Positions 33,937 to 45,430 of a DNA stretch of 64,000 nt are shown here, one piece after another. Position numbers and translations under genes: made by a program. The notes under the pieces are model-generated. The model saw only the letters and a list, made by a program, of their open reading frames with translations, was not told the DNA's origin and did not search any database. Origin of the DNA: Escallonia rubra (lineage: Eukaryota > Streptophyta > Magnoliopsida > Escalloniales > Escalloniaceae); contig JAVXUO010002186.1 in the NCBI GenBank assembly GCA_033065855.1, positions 124,001 to 188,000 on the forward strand, given 5' to 3'. Each line of letters begins with the position of its first letter. The first letter of the stretch is position 1.

Positions 33937-34711
33937 CAGGGTGGAACCAGAAATTTTCTTCAGGGGGTGCAAAAATTCTATCGAATGCACCAAAAAAAAA
34001 AATAAAATAATATTATAGCAAAATAATATTATATAGAGATTTTTTTAAATCTCTATATAATCACTGAATTAAACGCAATTTAAGAACTTTACTAAATCTC
34101 TATATAATCACTGAAATTAAATTATACCAATGTTTCGATACTCAAAATTTTAGAATTAAACTCTAGGTTTATGATACTTTTAATGTACAAATATATTTGT
34201 ATTGACATTTATATACATGCAAAATAACCCAAGTCCCATAAGCATCAACATACAAATATAAAATAAATAATAACAATAAATTAACGATAATTTATCAAAA
34301 CAGTGGGCCACTCCGTCAAGCACTCAAGTCTCAAGTAGACAACACTCAATAGACAACAGACAATAAACAAATTCACCACGGCTGGATGCAGCTCTACCAC
34401 GAATTGGGATGAAGCAACATACAACAGACAAATTCCCAGTAGCAAATCCCAGTAATCGTTTGTGCAGCAGTTCGCGGTCGCCGGCAGCCGACAGGGTGAC
34501 TAGGTGAGGCACTCCGTCAAGCAGATCAGGTGACTGGTCGCGTGGTTGGACGCCGAACAAAGACTCGGAGATTTGGTCGCCGGCGGAGTGCCGTTTCTTC
34601 AAGATCTGGTTGTCGGTCGGAGATCTACAAAGTGGGTTCAGACCGTTCAGTCGCGTGGCGTCGCCGACAATATGTCAGATCTAGTCGTCGGTCGTTACGT
34701 CCACTGTCCAT

Positions 34712-34751
<40 letters not shown>

Positions 34752-34931
34752 CGAGTTGTGGTCTCGGGGAACGGGGTATCGGGATGGGGAACGGCGTCTC
34801 GGGAACGGGGTATCGGGATGGGGAACTGCGTCTTGGGAACGGGGTGGTGCGATTCCCGAAAACCAAATTTTTTTTTTCCAGAAGTGAGGGGGTGCTTCAG
34901 CCCCCCCGGCCACAACATAGGTCCGCTCCTG
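33937..34931. mobile_element. hAT MITE, 995 bp, TSD tgtatagt
   Basis: The left end is CAGGGTGGAACCAG and the right end, read inward, is CAGGAGCGGACC. The perfect 8-bp duplication tgtatagt flanks both (33929-33936 and 34932-34939). It shares with the hAT relic at 2805-4684 the right-end block gagggggtgc.t.agcccccc, the (GA)n run (34711-34748) and gtcgccggc-type sequence, so it is an internally deleted relative. No transposase remains. Local tetra-repeats (cgggatggggaacggcgtctcggga) lie at 34765-34850. Confidence 0.88.
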
Positions 34932-34939
34932 TGTATAGT

Positions 34940-35936
34940 AATAATTAATCGTTGCTAAATATTTCTAGTGACTTTTTTTTCTAACACTTTTAGTGACAAT
35001 TATTAGCAACACTTTTATAGCGTCACTAAATAAAAGTCACTAGACATATTTAGAGACAATTGATTGTCGCTATATAGGGGGTAGGAGGAAGAATCTTCCA
35101 ACAGGGGTAGCAGCTAAATTTTTTCCCACAAAAAATTTTGCCAATTTAAGACGGTATATCTAACATAAGAAAGTGATATTTGGGCTCCATGTCTATTCAT
35201 TTGTATTAAATGTGACTTCAACGCAACGACATGAGAAATCTTCTCAAGTCAACTATGGAGAACAATACTCATTTTTCTCACAAAATGATCTTTCATTATG
35301 AGCAAGGCAAACTCCCACACCAATATGAGTGCATAAAAGAGAGAACGAATAATCCAAAACCCGATTATGTTCCATTGCTCCATCTTCTTACAAGATAATG
35401 AACCTTATAGTGTTATATTAAAAATATGGTAGATATTTATGTTTTGCATGGTAAAACATAGAGAGAAATCACTTTTTCTCGTCACTTCCTCAAAAGCCTT
35501 AATTAAGTAGAGATTCTATTTTTAGTTCAAGTGGTCATTATTTTGGCCTTTGTTTTCACAAAGTATCTCATGTTAGTACTATAAGTTTCATTTTCCCTAA
35601 AGGTACTAAGGTGGTCAATAGACCATATTCGATTAAATCTGGCGTTGGGGGTAACGGCAAATAAAGTGTTGGACATTATGTATAACAAGTGCCAGTTACA
35701 GATACTAGTGACTGGTACCCTCGACGGGCCGGGTATGCTTATTAACATAAATTTCCATAGCTCAAAGATCTTACGCAGCCTGAGAATCTATTGAAGTCCT
35801 GAGACATGACCTTGCTTTTACAAGGAATTTTGTGCTTGAAACAGGCTATTGCTATGCAGAATGGATGCTTATAATAACCTTAAGTTCTTCGTTTATAAGA
35901 AACAGGCTTTAGAAGACAGTAGTTATCTTGTGAGAT
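34940..35936. other. Upstream region of third PP2 gene
   Basis: 35-kb region bases 34940-35080 hold agtgac/gtcact and attagcaac/gttgctaa words in both orientations and could be a decayed CACTA or MITE end. The rest up to the ATG at 35937 would contain the promoter. I see no certain TATA box. Confidence 0.45.
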
Positions 35937-37309
35937 ATGGGACTGTGCCCATCAAATGATGAGGCCCCTTCGCCGCCCCCATCGCCGCCACAGGCCCCTG
36001 CACCGCCCGCTCCACCGCCACAGGCTCCTGCGACGCCCCCTCCACAGGCCCCTAGGGAGCCCAGGCAGACAGAACAACCTTCAGAGAACGGTGACACAGT
36101 TGAACGGAAGTCACCCAAGAAGCCTCATAACTGTGAAGCCATCCTGAAAGATGCAGACATACCGATAGACAGGTCTTCCGTTGAGAAGCTGCTTGATCAA
36201 CTCTATGCTGGAGTCTTCTTGAACAAGAAGAGAAAGGCAAGTCTTCTTAAGCAGCAACGGAGTAAGACTGCAAACTCCTCGCCCTCCACATGCCCCGTAG
36301 TGATGGGAGTATCTACAATATCCCAAATTACTGCCCAAGTATGTACCCCTTATACGGTTATACCTACCTGCTACAACTTCTCATGATCTTTTCTGGTTTC
36401 TGCAGAAGTATTGGGTTGAAAGGACATCCGACCACAACTGCTTCATGTTATTTGCAAGGGATCTGACAATCACATGGGCTGCTCACGAGCGTTATTGGCG
36501 CTGGCCTAGCTTCAAAGAAACGAGGTAATACAAGTATAGTTATGAAAAGACAAATGAACTGCACAGGCTTTAAATTATTGATCTTTATTTTCCAAGATAT
36601 GGAAGGTGAAAATAGATCCAGAATCACTGTGAGGTTTTGAGTATATCACTTGGCCACAAGAGACCTGCCCTCCAACTAATCTATAAAAAATCATATGAGA
36701 TTTTTCCCGAGCTTATTATATCCCGTTACTAAAGGATTCTAATATTTGAGACAGAATGAGAGGTGGTGCACGTTGCGAGCAAACTCACCACTTTGTTAAA
36801 AGTGTGCAAACTTGACATGTAGGATTATTAGTGCGTTAGAAGAATTCCTAGTATCAGACTTGCTAGTGACTTACAGAAAACCAGAAAAGAAGTACAATAA
36901 ACGCAGCTAGATCCACACTGATCATTTGTCATTTTGTAGTGATGCCTTTGTTGATGTTGCCGAAATGCTTAAGGTTTGCTGGCTAGAAGTTCACGGAAGA
37001 TTTGAGACCACAAATCTTTCACCTGGAATTGTGCACGAAGTTTTCTTTGTGGTGATGCTAAAAGAACCTGCTTATGGGTGGGAAGTTCCAGTGAACCTTA
37101 GACTCATTCTTCCAGATGGATGCACTCAAGAGCACAAGGAAAACTTGATGGAAAAAGAAAGGGGACAATGGATAGAGATCCTGGCAGGGAAGTTTATGGC
37201 AGTACCTGATAATGTAGGAGATATACAATTCTCCCTCTATGAGTCTGAAGCCGGGATTTGGAAGAGAGGTCTGCTTGTCAAAGGTGTCGCCATTAGGCCA
37301 AAAGCTTGA
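35937..37309 (+). CDS. PP2-A1-like lectin (exons 35937-36236, 36406-36524, 36940-37309)
   Basis: Exon 1 starts at the ATG of MGLCPSND and encodes a proline/alanine-rich tail (residues 8-45, APPAPPPQAP-like) followed by the PP2-A exon 1 signature NCEAILKDADIPIDRSSVEKLLDQLYAGVFLNKKRK. Exon 2 (after tttctgcag) encodes KYWVERTSDHNCFMLFARDLTITW. Exon 3 (after ttttgtag) encodes VCWLEVHGRFETTNLSPGIVHEV, AYGW, and the end YESEAGIWKRGLLVKGVAIRPKA. Phases agree: 0 between exons 1 and 2, and AG/T between exons 2 and 3. Exon 1 most naturally ends at AAG/gcaagt, a GC-AG intron. The alternative is a normal gtatgt donor at 36339, which adds 34 residues. The MGLC start could allow lipid anchoring, but this is only a possibility. 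Known PP2-A1 proteins are phloem sieve-element lectins. Confidence 0.9.
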
Positions 37310-38654
37310 AAGTTCACAGATCATTGCTTTATCTAGTAATTTAAGCCAAGAACTACGTAATCTCATGATAGCAGAAACCCTTCACCAGGAGTTTCCACAT
37401 AAAACAAGTTGTACAAGAATAATTATGAGCATCACCTCATTGCGGTTTGAAAGTTCATGAAACACGCAGAACAAAGAATGACTTTGCTTGGACTTGCAAC
37501 AGCAAAGTCAGAACAAGTAACAGATCTTGTTTCTGGCTTGTACGACAAAGATGGAGTCTTCCAAGATCAGGAAGCATGTGATATATCAAAGTTCCGTGTA
37601 GTAACGTTCTGGCTTGTACCACAAAGAGAAATAGATCTTCTTGTTCTTCAGTCTCTCAGGTGCAGAGCAAATTTTTTCCAAAAGCTGTTTCACAAACATG
37701 ATAAAGTGATCCATAGGAAGACAATGATAGTCCTTAAAAAGAATCTCTAACTCAGTATACAACTTTCTACTTCAATTGAGGCATTATTCATTGACTTGAC
37801 ATATTAAGAGTAACCAGTCAAGCACGACTGGCAAGCAATGCAGCCAGTAACTTTACAAAAGAACTCGACCTATGAAAGTGGAAGAAGCACATTCAATTAA
37901 CTCATATTTGCCCCCTGTTGAACTAGATATATGGAACTACAGACAGCTGAATGACAATTCAATCACAGCTTCATAATCAATCTTAAGGAAAACACGCAAC
38001 ACAAGGATGCGTAATCTATTACGATTCTGACATGATTCTCACTAGAACCCATTACTTTCTCCCCAAGAAGCAAGACTTACCATCTTGTAACATGGAACTC
38101 TCCCAAAGAATGCACCGACTACATGAACTTTACAGGGATACCGAGTCTACAGGATAGGTTAACGCACACCTCATCCTCAACACGTTCTATTTTTTAATTG
38201 GATCAAACAAAAGCCTAAATTTAAATTGGGTCCTCTGGTCCCAAAATTATAACCCACGTACTGTAGGCCCACACTGCAATGGGCGAAATAACAAAGGCTT
38301 TTAAACATCCGGGGACTAATGAACCCCAACCAATCATCTCCAAGGCCTGGGAAAACTAGCTTTTGCTTTTCTCCACTACTCATCTCACGTCCACGGATAG
38401 ATCAACTCCAAGGCCTTTTCTCCATTACTCATCTCATGTCCACGGATAGATCAACTCCAAGGCCTGAAAAGGATTATCTAGACTGTTCCTTTCCGCTCAT
38501 CTCAGTTCAACTCAGCACACTGTACGTGGCCACAATGTCAGATTACACCAATGTTTCATGCTTCGCATGATTCTCCATTATCATAGACGTTCTCGCCCTG
38601 GAGCATCACCCGGAACCTCGCACAGCTCTTGCTTCGTCACAGCTTCATCCAGAT
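37310..38654. other. 3' flank of the third PP2 gene
   Basis: No further gene is recognised. A 97-codon plus frame (37457-37750) has no known domain. A 49-bp tandem duplication (about 38367-38415 and 38416-38464, period seen at atcaactccaaggcc 38401 and 38450) is present. Confidence 0.5.
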
Positions 38655-39337
38655 TGTAAGGAAAAAAAAAATAGGAAACTACTATGTTAAAAACAGAAAA
38701 TTATCGTAGAAAACTTATCGAAAACTCGAGCAGACTGAGAGGTGGGTTACACTGTCCTTAAGAGTAGTTTCGCCCCCTTCGAATATTATATCTTGGTGCT
38801 CAAGGTCTCGGACAGCTACCTTTATAGGATTCAGCAGTCTCTTGTTCGCTAACGAGCACTCGAATAACGAATGCTAATAGGAACAGCTCTTTGGTTGCTT
38901 TTACCACCGAAAAATATAAGAGAACATAGATTTGTATAAAGAGAGAGGGAGAGAGCTCTGATGACTTTCAGTGTGTCTAAAATGAGAGAAGAGCTCATCT
39001 TTTTATAGTGAGAAAACAGACAACGTAAATATGATAAACAGTGTAAGCAAAATTCAACTGCGTAAATAAGGTATATAGAATAAATATGGCAATTAGGAAA
39101 AGTCAACTGCTTAAATAAGGTAAATGACTTATAACGGCTAAATAATTTGGACAAACGAGGAGTTAATTCTGAGACGTGTCTTAAGACATAAAATGGCTAA
39201 TTGATTTGGACAGACAGAATCATTTCCAAATTGGTCTGCTAATAAATTCACGTCATTTTGGTCAATGAATCTCAGAAAAGCTTTAAATAAAATTTTTGGC
39301 TTTGAAATATCTTGTTATTTGTTTACCAAATACAACA
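38655..39337 (-). repeat. Copia 3' LTR (boundaries approximate)
   Basis: It starts TGTTGTATTTGGT directly after the purine tract on the minus strand. The other end is placed at CCTTACA because no second LTR is present to confirm it. Confidence 0.55.
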
Positions 39338-40015
39338 ATCCCCCACATATTTCAAAGGCAAAAATTAAAGGACTGGAGTGGTGATTAAAGCATAAGCAAG
39401 CAATGCGTAAGCACCTGTGTCTTTTGGACTATGAACCAATGCATAGGGTTGATCAGACTTGATTCACAAGAACTTGGTGAAATTTAAAAATTCTATGAAC
39501 CTCCTTCCTGATTGTGGACCAGGAATATATACTACCCACACTACAAACCCTAGGCAAAGCTGCTCATCACTGTTTTGCACGTTTTGGCCATCCGCCATAC
39601 CTAGATTTCATGAGTGCTCTAGAGAACCTGCCTAAGTTCTCATAGAGGCGGCGCCCCACCTCGACACTCATATAGGTGATTCCATCAAGTGTGTACTGCA
39701 ATTAAATACACCACCCAACTTGGGCTATGGATTTCATTAAGAGCTAATGCTCAGCCTCCAATGTTGCAGTTATACACTATCTTGCTCCATAGGAATGCAT
39801 TGTCATTATATAATTTGGATAGTGTCTCAACTGATCAACCAGTGACTTATTATTACCCATACGAACCTAATTCCTGGGATCACCACTCACATAGATTGGG
39901 TTCCCACCGTTGTTGACCTCTAGTCTAGGCATAAGTTCTATTCCCCTCGATGTATTTTTCACTAGCTTCAATTCATGCTTAATGGTTTTGTCAGAGGAAC
40001 GGCCAAATTCAACTC

Positions 40016-41008
40016 TCACTTCACAAAATTGAGGGATATAATCCCATCATTCAGCAAATGCCACCCAAAGTTATGTCTTAAGCGAATGTGCCTACTCTTG
40101 TCATTATAGGCTTTGTTCTTAGCGCTGGCTATCGCACCCTGGCTTTCACACAACATCGACATAGATGGAATTGGTCGCATCCACAAATGGATGTCAGCAA
40201 GTAGGTTCCTGAGCCACTCTGCTTCAACACCTGCCTCCTCTAAGGCAATAAACTCAGATTCGATAGTAGACTGAGTTGTGCAAGTCTGCTTGAAAGATTT
40301 CCAAGAGATTGATCCTCTTCTGAGAGTAAAAATATACCCACTCGTAGATTTTATCCCATCTACATCAGAGATCCAGTCTGCATCACAATGCCCTTCTAAT
40401 ACTGCAGGAAATCCACGAAAGCATAGAGAATAGCTCATTGTGCCTTTTAAATATTTAAGCACTTTATATAAAGCAGTCTAATAATCCCCATCAGGATTTA
40501 TGCATGTATCAACTAAGTCTGTTTACGGCATATGCTATGTCAGGTCTAGTTCCATTCATCAAGTTCATGAGACTACCAATTATTTGAGCATATTCAGACC
40601 GAGATATATCAATATCTTTATTCTTTTTCAATTAAATACTAGAATCATATGGAGTGCTAATAGGGATACAGTCAAAATGACCAAATTTCCGTAACACTTT
40701 TTCTACGAAATGTTCTTGAGAAATTGTATAGCCATTACTTACTCTATTCAATTTAATTCCAAGAATAACGTTTGCCTTGCATAAGTCTTTCATGTCAAAC
40801 ATAGAAGAAAGGAAATTTTTTGTTTCATTGATTACCTCAATGGAATTACCTAAATGTTGGTTCCTATAACGAGCATGTCATTCACACGTAAGCATATAAT
40901 CGCACCAGAGTTTTTATCATAAAACGTGAAATAAATGCATTTATCAGCTTGATTAAAAGAAAAGCCATTTGAGGTCATCGCACCATCAAAATTATCATGC
41001 CATTGCTT
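40016..41008 (-). pseudogene. Copia reverse transcriptase and RNase H, decayed
   Basis: The frame 40462-40016 encodes the copia RNase H: LKYLKGTMSYSL, then GHCDADWISDVDGIKSTSGYIF, SWKSFKQTCTTQSTIESEF and RHIRLRHNF, all classic. Upstream (40870-41005) a broken frame reads TSNGFSFNQADKCIYF followed by LRVNDMLVIG, a mutated form of the YVDDML catalytic motif with the first aspartate changed to N. Stops and frameshifts separate the two. It is not functional. Confidence 0.85.
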
Positions 41009-41098
41009 AGGAGCTTATAACTAGGAGATTTTTCCAAAAGAAAAAGAAAACATATAAAGTGTGGGGATATCTCCAATGGCTAGCATGTGTGTGAGCAC

Positions 41099-41102
41099 AT
41101 AC

Positions 41103-41180
<78 letters not shown>
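41099..41180. repeat. (GT)n(GA)n compound microsatellite
   Basis: About 26 bp of GT repeats followed by about 45 bp of GA repeats. It lies just beyond the truncated end of the copia element. Confidence 0.95.
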
Positions 41181-41182
<2 letters not shown>

Positions 41183-41789
41183 CTTCAAGCACATTCTGGG
41201 GACAAAAACAACTAAGAAGTAATAACAAGAACGTTAAACAACATAAAAGGGAAGGTGACTACCCAGTTGATGTCAATGAAATCTTTGAACAAATCCATGT
41301 TGGTAGCCCACGGATCATCATGTTCATACCCAAACCCAATCACTAGAAGAGATTGCTCCGCCCATAGAACAGAAAGATACAATTTATTGTCAAGTTGCCG
41401 CCCTTATCTAAGGAACTTATGTTCTTTAATGTCTTTTTACCATTGTACAAGGACTGCTCAGATATGACATCCTTCTTTCTCGATCATACTCTCTTCTTCT
41501 TCTCTTTCTCTTCTCTTGTAATCTCTAACTCAAGTCCTCAGTATTACATTGTTATGTATTGAAAATAGAAATCACAAAATGGTGCAATGAAGAGCCAAAC
41601 ATCATAAAGTAGCACATGAAGAGAACACTTTAAGTGCGAAAGCAAGTTCAAGAGCGTTAACTTTAAGATATAGAATTTGGGAGCGCCTTTAGAGTGTTTA
41701 CGTCTAGAATAACACATGTACATATCTTAAACATTATGATATAGTAGTTCATTATTAGCTTAAGTAACAGTAAAGTGTCGAAAAACCAT
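41181..41789. other. Spacer between copia fragment and CACTA fragment
   Basis: No gene is recognised. Confidence 0.5.
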
Positions 41790-43985
41790 CACTACAAGGA
41801 ATAGGGATTTTAGCGACGGGAAAATCCGTCGCTAAAAGTCTCTCGTATAAAAGCCCGTAACTAAAAGTTTTGCGACGGAATTTTAAAATCCGTCGTCTAA
41901 TATTGAACTTTTTGCGACGGATATTTTTATAAATTAGCGACGGAATTTCCGCCTCTAATTCTATTTTACGTATTTTAATTTATTTTCTTTTTAGTGAAAT
42001 TAGCGACGGAATATTCTGTCGTTAAAAATCTTAGAATGAAGTACACTTTTAGCGATGGAATTAATCCGTCGCTAAAAGTCTATTTTTAATTTTTTTTTTT
42101 ATTTTTCCAATGCCCAAACTTGTAATAAAAAATTCAATTCTCAACAACAACGCACAATCCCTAAGACACAAACAACTATACATAATCAACTTTAAAAAAT
42201 GTTTTTTTATAAAAATGTATAAGTCGGGAACCGGATACAGCCGGTTAGGGGAGGGGGAAAGAGTACAAGTCAGGCAGGGGGACAAGCTGGGAACGGGGGG
42301 GGGGGGGGAGGTGACAAGGTGTGACCGGGCACGAGAAAGGGCTCATCAGGGGTTGTAGAGTCCCGGATCTGGATCCTGCTGATCCGGGGCCAGCTTGGCA
42401 TGTCCAGCAGCAGTGCCCTACCGATCTGCTCCCTGATCATCCTCAACACCACCGTAGCAATGCGCTGGATCTCCTCCTCATCCAACGGACGTCGAGGAGC
42501 CGGTGTCTATGGAGGGGCAGCGGGGGGTGGGGACGCTCCTATCACGGCACGAGTAGTCGTGCTAGGCAAGTAGCGTATGAGGCCTTTTGGCCGATTGACG
42601 ACCTCCGGCGTATCCAGCCATCGCTTTAACGCCCCAGTACTCGCACCTATACTAGTGGACGCTGATGGTTGTCCGGACTGCTGCTCGGACCCCCTAAGTT
42701 GTTCATACGAGGCCTGCAAAAACAGTGATTTAAAGATATGTTAGAGTATTAATTAACGCAACAGACATTGAGGATAGAAAGACAAAAAATTAACAACTTA
42801 AACAAATTGAATTACATCAATCTGCCAGGCAATATCCAAAACATAGTCGCCCGCCCGGTGCGCCTCGTCCTTGTCCTTCTTCTGCACGGGCGTCTGATTA
42901 TACGTTAGAGCTATGACCTCATCCTCCTCCAGATACGGGTTCTGGATTGCATTCGTGTGTCGGACGACGTCGTGTGACACCGACCCCCCCTGTGTGCGTC
43001 GGATCTCTGTTCTGTCTGTTCCGTAACCCACCGATCTATCATCTCCCTCAATATAGTCAGAGATATCCAATGTGGGGGATATGTCTTCATCTCTGTCATC
43101 GGGACACCCTCGGGCAGCATCTTCTTCGTCCGGTCCCGTGCGTCGTGGAGCCATCGACGGTAATTCTTGCTGATGTAAGCAAAGAAGGCATGCCGCCCTA
43201 ACGCTTGCTGATCAGGCGAGTCAAACGGGAACCCCTCCTGCAAGGCATTCAATAACACAAATTAATTTAAATACTAAATTCTAATCAAACAAATACTATC
43301 GCAGAAAAAAATACTTCAACGTACCAGCCACTTCTCCCATAGGGACTCCCTCGTAGCGGCATCCCAGTCCTTCCAGTACAGCCGTGGCTCGAAGAATCGC
43401 CCCTGCACAAGAACGCCGATCTTCGTCCTCGCCTGACTCTCCAGGATCCCGCCAAAGAAGTAAATAAATTTATTAATACAGTTCAAATATAAATTAACAC
43501 TCCAAAATTTTAAATATAAGGCATGATGTGATTTTTTTTACTTACTGGCCCTCCTGGGTGAGCGTAACTCCTTGTTTACGCTGGGGGTCGATGTGTACCC
43601 GCGTGTCGGGCCACGGCCTCATTGAGATCCTACAAAACACAGACATCAATACAGTTCAAATATACTTTAAATATAAGGCTGGCGAAAATTGACTAAACAC
43701 CCTTATCAACTATACCTGAGGTAGAACCCACGGAAGAAGGAGAATCAATGCGCATGTGGGATGAATCTGCGTCGGGCTGGAGCTGGGGCCCCATCTGCTG
43801 TACGCGAGCACTCTGTGTCTCGTCATCAGTGGGCAATGACGAGGTGGGACCTACCGGGGAGGGAGTAGCTCGGCGTCCAACTCGGCCACGAATAGCCCGT
43901 ATCCTATCCATATCTGACTTCGTATAGATAAATTGCAAAGACATTAACACATTAAAAATAATAATTTGGCAGAAATCATCATTGG

Positions 43986-43988
<3 letters not shown>
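41790..43988 (-). mobile_element. 5'-terminal part of a second CACTA element, same family as 7699-14051
   Basis: The end CACTACAAGGAATAGGG (41790) is followed by gcgacgga/tccgtcgc subterminal repeats (41812-42080) and an ORF1 region, collinear with 7699-10030. The opposite end is missing: homology stops at ggcactatatata (43985), exactly where the first CACTA has its own short (TA)n (10018-10034). Confidence 0.85.
42350..43911 (-). pseudogene. CACTA ORF1 (Ptta/En/Spm family protein), second copy
   Basis: This is collinear with 8298-9945. The first exon (ATG at 43909-43911) is open here (MDRIRAIRGRVGRRATPS ... SVGSTSG) and ends at a gtatag donor near 43717. Middle pieces carry FFAYISKNYRRWLHDARDR (43200-43130) and DEVIALTYNQTPVQKKDKDEAH. 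The last exon (42719-42507) has ALKRWLDTPEVVNRPKGLIRYLP and then meets a premature stop, caused by a frame change relative to the first copy. Confidence 0.7.
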
Positions 43989-44054
<66 letters not shown>

Positions 44055-44058
44055 CATG

Positions 44059-44104
<46 letters not shown>

Positions 44105-44263
44105 TGTGTATATGTATGTATATATATGTGTATATGTATGTATATATATGTCTATATGTATGTATATATATGTCTATATGTATGTATATATATGTATATA
44201 TATATACATACATATAGACATATATATACATACATATATGTATATATACATACATATATGTAT
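43989..44263. repeat. (TA)n / tatatgta microsatellite
   Basis: About 60 bp of pure TA followed by about 210 bp of tatatatgtatgta and tacatacata words, the second part partly the inverse of the first. All frames here (IYIYIY) are artefacts. Confidence 0.95.
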
Positions 44264-44266
44264 ATA

Positions 44267-45307
44267 GGGTTGCAGCAGTGGGTTGCCACAGAGTTGCGGC
44301 GAAGGGAACCTCACGATTTAGCTTCCGCCATGGTGATTGTCGAGAGGTTAGGAGACTTCAAGCAACGTGAGAGGCCGAGATCTCCAAGGCACGAGCGTGC
44401 CAAAGATGGGGGAGACGGTAGGTCGAAGAGTGGTTCGCCCAAGGCAACCGATGATGAGCAGAGTGGGGACGAGGGACGTCACCGCCATCACAAGGAGGAG
44501 AAGAAGCACGAGGGAAGTTGCAAGCATGGTGACTCTTGTGACCATAAGGCTCATGTGGGGCTTAGAGGATGATGCTTATACTGTGCAGGTCCGCATTACA
44601 GAAGGGATTGCCCACACAAGGGCAAGATGATTGCGTTCCTCGAGAAGCACAAAGGTAGCAAGGGGGATTCTTCCAGCAGCAATGGGAAGGCATGCATAGG
44701 AGTATTGTAGATGGTCAATGCATTCGTGCAGAAGTTGAAGGAAGAAGCTGCCAAGAGGAAGAAGAGCAAGAAGAGACGAGACTTGCTCTACGCAACGGTG
44801 GACGTTGCCGGGAAGACTCAAGAATCGCTTGTGGATACCGGGGCCACCCACAACTTCATGAGTCCGAGGGTTTCCGAGTGGCTTGGGCTAAAACTAACTA
44901 AGAATGTGAGTTGGTTCATGCCCGTGAATGCTGAGGAGCGACCGACGATGGTTGTCATCAAGAACATCGATTTAAGGATCGACGGATAGATAGGGAAGGC
45001 CGACTTCAACATCATCGACATGGATGAGCTTGGGATAGAATTCCTGGAGAAGTCGAGCGCTACGCTCAATCCATATTGCGGGGTGATGATGATGGAGGGT
45101 AAAGAAGGCCAACTGGAGTGGATGATCCCGTTGGTGTCCAAGGATGGGGCTGACGCACGTAAGGGGATTACTGTGTTACAGCTGGACAAGGGATCGACGA
45201 TATGCTACGATGAGTGGCAGATGGGGCCGAGGACCTACGCAGTTGATATGCTTAAGAAGACAGTCACAACAGAGAAGTTGAACTTGATTCGTCTTCTTTC
45301 TTGCTGA
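44267..45307 (+). pseudogene. Gypsy gag C-terminus, zinc knuckle and aspartic protease in one frame
   Basis: A single frame with no shifts but three stops (44570, 44707 and 44987) encodes the gag end ([12 protein letters not shown], then a charged K/E/H-rich linker), a zinc knuckle at 44573-44611 (CLYCAGPHYRRDC, CX2CX3HX4C), and a retropepsin with active site VDTGATHNF (near 44830-44860). Further text DMDELGIEFLEKSSA follows to 45304. In usual gypsy elements the reverse transcriptase follows the protease, but here the frame ends after about 150 more residues. The element is either internally deleted or a gag-protease non-autonomous form. Confidence 0.8.
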
Positions 45308-45430
45308 GTTCAAGGTGGAGTGCATCCCTACCTTTAAAGGGGATGCAAGGTGGAGTACATGAAGAAGGTACTGAAGGCATATTACACTTTTCTTATGGAG
45401 TGGTTTGTTAATACAAGCCAAGGTGGAGAT

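Larger units (their letters stand above)
38655..41008 (-). mobile_element. Truncated Ty1/copia element (3' half with LTR)
   Basis: On the minus strand, decayed reverse transcriptase (40463-41008) and an RNase H (40016-40462) are followed by about 680 bp of non-coding sequence, a purine tract ATATGTGGGGGATTG (39337-39351) and an LTR of about 683 bp (38655-39337, TGTTGTATTTGG to CCTTACA). The 5' half with gag, protease and integrase is missing. The break lies near 41008, next to a GT/GA microsatellite. Confidence 0.75.

Noticed and set aside
35956..36147. Arginine/histidine-rich frame (RRPHRRHRPLHRP)
   Set aside because: It is the shifted frame of the proline-rich PP2 exon 1.
37457..37750. 97-codon frame after the third PP2 gene
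   Set aside because: It has no domain or splice context and lies in the likely 3' flank.
43944..44267. Long IYIYIY-type open frames on both strands
   Set aside because: They are translations of the (TA)n and tatatgta microsatellite.
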